NCBI GenBank assembly: GCA_022495995.1
Contig: JAFEMH010001244.1
Span: 268,001-332,000 of the forward strand
Length of the DNA stretch: 64,000 nucleotides
Origin: Adenophora triphylla var. japonica
Lineage: Eukaryota > Streptophyta > Magnoliopsida > Asterales > Campanulaceae
Direction: 5' to 3'
In this document: one piece after another, positions 61,003 to 64,000 of the stretch
Layout: each line of letters starts with the position of its first letter
Numbering within the stretch: the stretch's first letter is position 1
Position numbers and translations under genes: made by a program
Notes under the pieces: generated by a model
The model's database searches: none
What the model was told of the DNA's origin: nothing
The model's input: the letters and a program-made list of their open reading frames with translations, nothing else

Positions 61003-64000
61003 ATGACTTATAGGATGGAGCGTCCTTTAGAGTTAGGTGATGGCACCACTCCTGATACCTTTGTCATTGACAAGAAGTCCGGTGGTATCTATAGGAAGGT
61101 TGCAACCTCGTGGGTTAGGTTATCCCTTGAGGCTTTCACTAATTTCTCAGTCAGATATGGCTGGGGAAATTGGGTCCAACCCCAGTTGTGGGTCGCCAAG
61201 AAATGGATTTTTTTGTCCAGTGACATGTTGGTGTTGGGTGATGTACACCGTTTGAGGAATTTTATTATGGGGGTGTTGTGCAGGTTTCCCCGTGACAGAG
61301 ATCAGGCGTTGAACGACGTTGAGCTAGTGAGGAGAGCTAGCGTAGATCCTACTGGAGCAGTGAGAATGGACTAGGAGAAATTCCCTTTGATGGATGAGAC
61401 TGAGATGTCCGTGGCCCCTGATGCCACCAGTGTGCCCTCTGTAGATCTGAACTTGCCATTTGAGGTAGTACCTCTGACCGCAGTTGCCCCTGCTTCCCAA
61501 ATAGAGTCCCAACCTAAAACGGTGGTGAATCTGGGGAGTAGTGATGATGAACCCACTAAAATGGACATGGTGGAAGCTGGAGGGACAGTGGAGTCGTCAT
61601 CGAAATCATCCTCTAGTCTCTTTAGCTCTGACAGCTCGGAGACTGAGGTTGATAATTGCGAGACCCTAGACCGCATATCGGCGAGCACAGCACAGCGGGA
61701 AGTTGAGATATTCAATGCCTTTGATGAAGGACCGGAGAAGATTGCTGCTGCTCGTGGAAAGAGCCATGTTGGTGCCTCAACTTCTGGACGCGGCCAGAAG
61801 AAGAAAAATAAAAATGTGCCCAGCCCGGACTGGGAGATGGAACTGTATACCACTTTTGGCGTTGACCCCAATTCCTTCCATGTCCGCGAGCTGCATGAGG
61901 TGGAGGTGAGAGGAAAACTGTGGCCAGAGACTGTGGCCAATGTCCGCGGGGACAATAAAGCTTGCATATTTTAGGGGGTCCAGTTCGAGAACAGACTCAG
62001 GTTTCCTCTTGACTCCTTCATTGCCCAATTTCTTGATTTCAACAGATGCCTCCCTATGCACCTAACCCCAAACACTATCCGAGCCCTAGTCTCTTTTATT
62101 GTGGTGTGTAGGGTTCTTGGCTTTGAACCTTCACTTTCTGGGCTATATGCCTTCTATTCCAATCAAATCACCAATGACAACCTTGGCCTGAAAACTAAGA
62201 ACAATTTTACCTGCACCTTTTTGCCTCCCTCAAACAAATTTGACCAATGGAACCAAAAGAATATTTTGGTCATTGAAAGTAGATTTGGGTGGAACTTTCC
62301 AATGCTGGAGGGTATCATTCCAGTTAAGGTTTCTTCCAGCTCTTACACTAGCCCATCCGAATCTGAGGGCCTTCAAGTGCCCTAGCAAATATCTGGTCGG
62401 GTTCGTGATCGAGAGAGTTCAGCCTATTTTTAATGTGAGTGCGATCATAGACAGCGAACCACTGCTGATCTTTGCAGGGGTGTCACCTCTTAGAGAAGGT
62501 TGCTATTATGCCCCTAGGGTAGCTATTGATCCCCTACTTTGTGATCCCGACTGGAGGGTACACGAGTTTTTGATTTCGAGTCCAAGTGTGGGACGTACAT
62601 GATGGGCGTGGTCTGCGAGCCTTCAGCTTGGATCGGTCTCTATATTTGTCCTTGCTGAACTGTTCTTTACTTATTGCTTTTGATTTCTCTTAAACTATGG
62701 TCTAATCGGTTTCTCTTTCTTTGTTTTAACGCAGATCCAGAAGATCCATCAATGGCTCCCAAATTATCCCAAACTCAACTGAAGGCGGCCAAGACGCGCC
62801 AAATGGCCCAAGATAATAAAGCTAGGCAAGAAGCCTTAAAGAAGACTCCTACCCCGGGGTCTCTCTGCCCGTGATGGACAAGAACACCGGCAATCTACTA
62901 TCTGGTGTCAGCGGGGTGCCTACAACCAAGGAGCGGCCTCTAAGACCGCAGTCAAGCCGTGATCGCAACCCTATTCCTGATCGCAACGCTTCCACCGCTC
63001 CATCTGATCAATCAAGGAAGCGGTCTGGCTCTGAAGCTGAAGGCGCTGGAAAAGACAAACAACAAAGGGTCCGGCGGCCTGAAGTAGTCACCATCCCCAC
63101 CCCTAACTAACCGGCCAGAGTGGGGTCAATCTGCACCAACTCCTACCCAGTTGTGTCCGTTGAAACCCGCGAAGCTGCATGGAGTTTGAGCAACAAGCTA
63201 GGGGAGGTGCCTCCGGTCCAAGGGGTGGACCTATATTCCCATAGAGGGAACAACTCGGTGGTAGGGCTTGGACTTCTAAATAAGCTCTATTCTCCTGACT
63301 TCTATGGGAATGTAGGGTCCAAGCTGAACGCCTCTTCTTTGGCGAGTAATATTGGCTTAATGGCCATGGAGGTAATTTTTTACTCCTTCTCTTCTAATTT
63401 CTATCTTTTTATGATCGTTGCCCGTTGACCGCGATTTTCCTTTACAGATGGCTAATGATGACATAAGACTCCGAGAGATCTCCGACGAGCAGGCTGTCAC
63501 TTTGACGAAGAGGAATAAGGCCTTGGGGAAGGCAATGGAGGAGAACAAAGTCCTGGCCACGTCTCTGAAGGATAAGGAGGCCGACCTCAAGCATTTTTTT
63601 GGAAGTATGATGAGGCGCTCAAATCCTTGGAGAAGGCTAAGGGTATGAGGAATGAGTACCGCGGGCACAAGGAGGTGCTGGAGAAAAGGGAGGAGGAGTA
63701 TGCGGGTAGGTTGGAGGCCTCCAAGAAACAAGTCTTGAACTTGGAGGCTCAAGTGGATAAAATGTCTGAAGAGCTGCTTCCTCTGAAGCAGTTCCAGCTT
63801 GAGAAGGACGCCCAACTGGCCGCTGCTCGCAAGGAAGGTGTTGAAGAGTTCAAGAAATCGCAAGAGTATAAGGATGAACTCTTGGCGGAGTGCTCTGCTC
63901 AATTTGAGGCTGCTAGCAAGACGCAGCTAAGGAACTTTGCTGTTACGGGAAAATTTTCTGTGGAGCAATTGGCCATAATTGGCTCTTTGATCACCACTGA
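61003..64000 (+). pseudogene. T4 antisense intron-bearing gene (putative gypsy-type transposon / Transposase_28-like)
   Basis: From ATG 61003 one frame continues to 62385, interrupted only by in-frame TAG at 61372-61374 and 61972-61974. Parts are MTYRMERPLELGDG, an acidic Ser-rich stretch, and a core with LRFPLDSFIAQFLDFN, LTPNTIRALVSFIVVCRVLGFEPS and KNNFTCTF. The core resembles the plant putative gypsy-type transposon family (PF04195, from memory). After a frameshift near 62380 it reads to 62602. An intron then ends TTTTAACGCAG (about 62733), a second exon encodes a basic PKLSQTQLKAAKTRQ region, and a further intron lies at about 63371-63447 (GGTAAT to TTTACAG). The last part is a long charged coiled coil (Lys/Glu/Leu) cut by the window end. 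Its position opposite the T4 LTR suggests an antisense gene of T4. Confidence 0.6.

Overview
The window is repeat-rich plant nuclear DNA, probably from a eudicot. The main evidence is several Ty3/gypsy elements of the Tat/Ogre type, Ty1/copia pieces, a CACTA transposon, a hAT-type element, a Stowaway MITE, a SINE-type tail, and fragments of host genes with introns (a receptor-like kinase and a WRAP73-like WD40 protein). I see no intact host gene, tRNA or rRNA. The species cannot be fixed from the sequence. Element names T1-T4 are mine.

Layout. 1-4363: T1, a truncated Tat-like element on the minus strand (RT, two RNase H modules, integrase, 3' region with a 39-bp array). 4364-47399: T2, a large minus-strand Tat/Ogre-like element with its 3' LTR at 4364-6146 and 5' LTR at 45621-47399. 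Its 3' region (6147-13583) holds four unrelated tandem arrays and two plus-strand (antisense) genes, one a plant-mobile-domain-like gene with introns. Nested in T2 is T3 (18671-34493, plus strand), a near-complete 15.8-kb Tat-like element with LTRs, PBS, gag, protease, RT, RNase H, integrase, an antisense ORF homologous to one in T2, a 40-bp array and a PPT. T2 sequence from RNase H to the gag-protease linker is present on both sides of T3. T3 has no target-site duplication, which suggests unequal recombination between two T2 copies that each carried a T3. A 1438-bp solo LTR with a perfect 5-bp duplication sits in the right part of T2.

47400-52835: a receptor-like-kinase pseudogene, two copia gag fragments, a complete Stowaway-like MITE, and a 1.8-kb terminal-inverted-repeat element containing five copies of a 174-bp repeat. 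52836-64000: T4, a minus-strand gypsy-type element (3' LTR and PPT). It is split by a 6.8-kb CACTA transposon (53627-60440, TTC duplication) that carries WRAP73-like exons, themselves interrupted by a 588-bp hAT-type element (8-bp duplication). Beyond the CACTA an intron-bearing gene runs antisense to T4.

Most interesting signal. In T2 and T3 the LTR promoter and the promoters of the antisense genes share the same element-specific, CG-cored near-palindrome. Usually two copies lie 31-40 bp apart, and the nearer copy is 21-24 bp upstream of a TATA-like box. The solo LTR (four sites at exactly 34-bp steps) and the hAT-type element (four pairs, each exactly 22 bp apart) carry comparable arrays. 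I infer that sense and antisense transcription units of each element are controlled together, possibly by the antisense-encoded protein or by a host factor. This is a hypothesis drawn from sequence architecture only.
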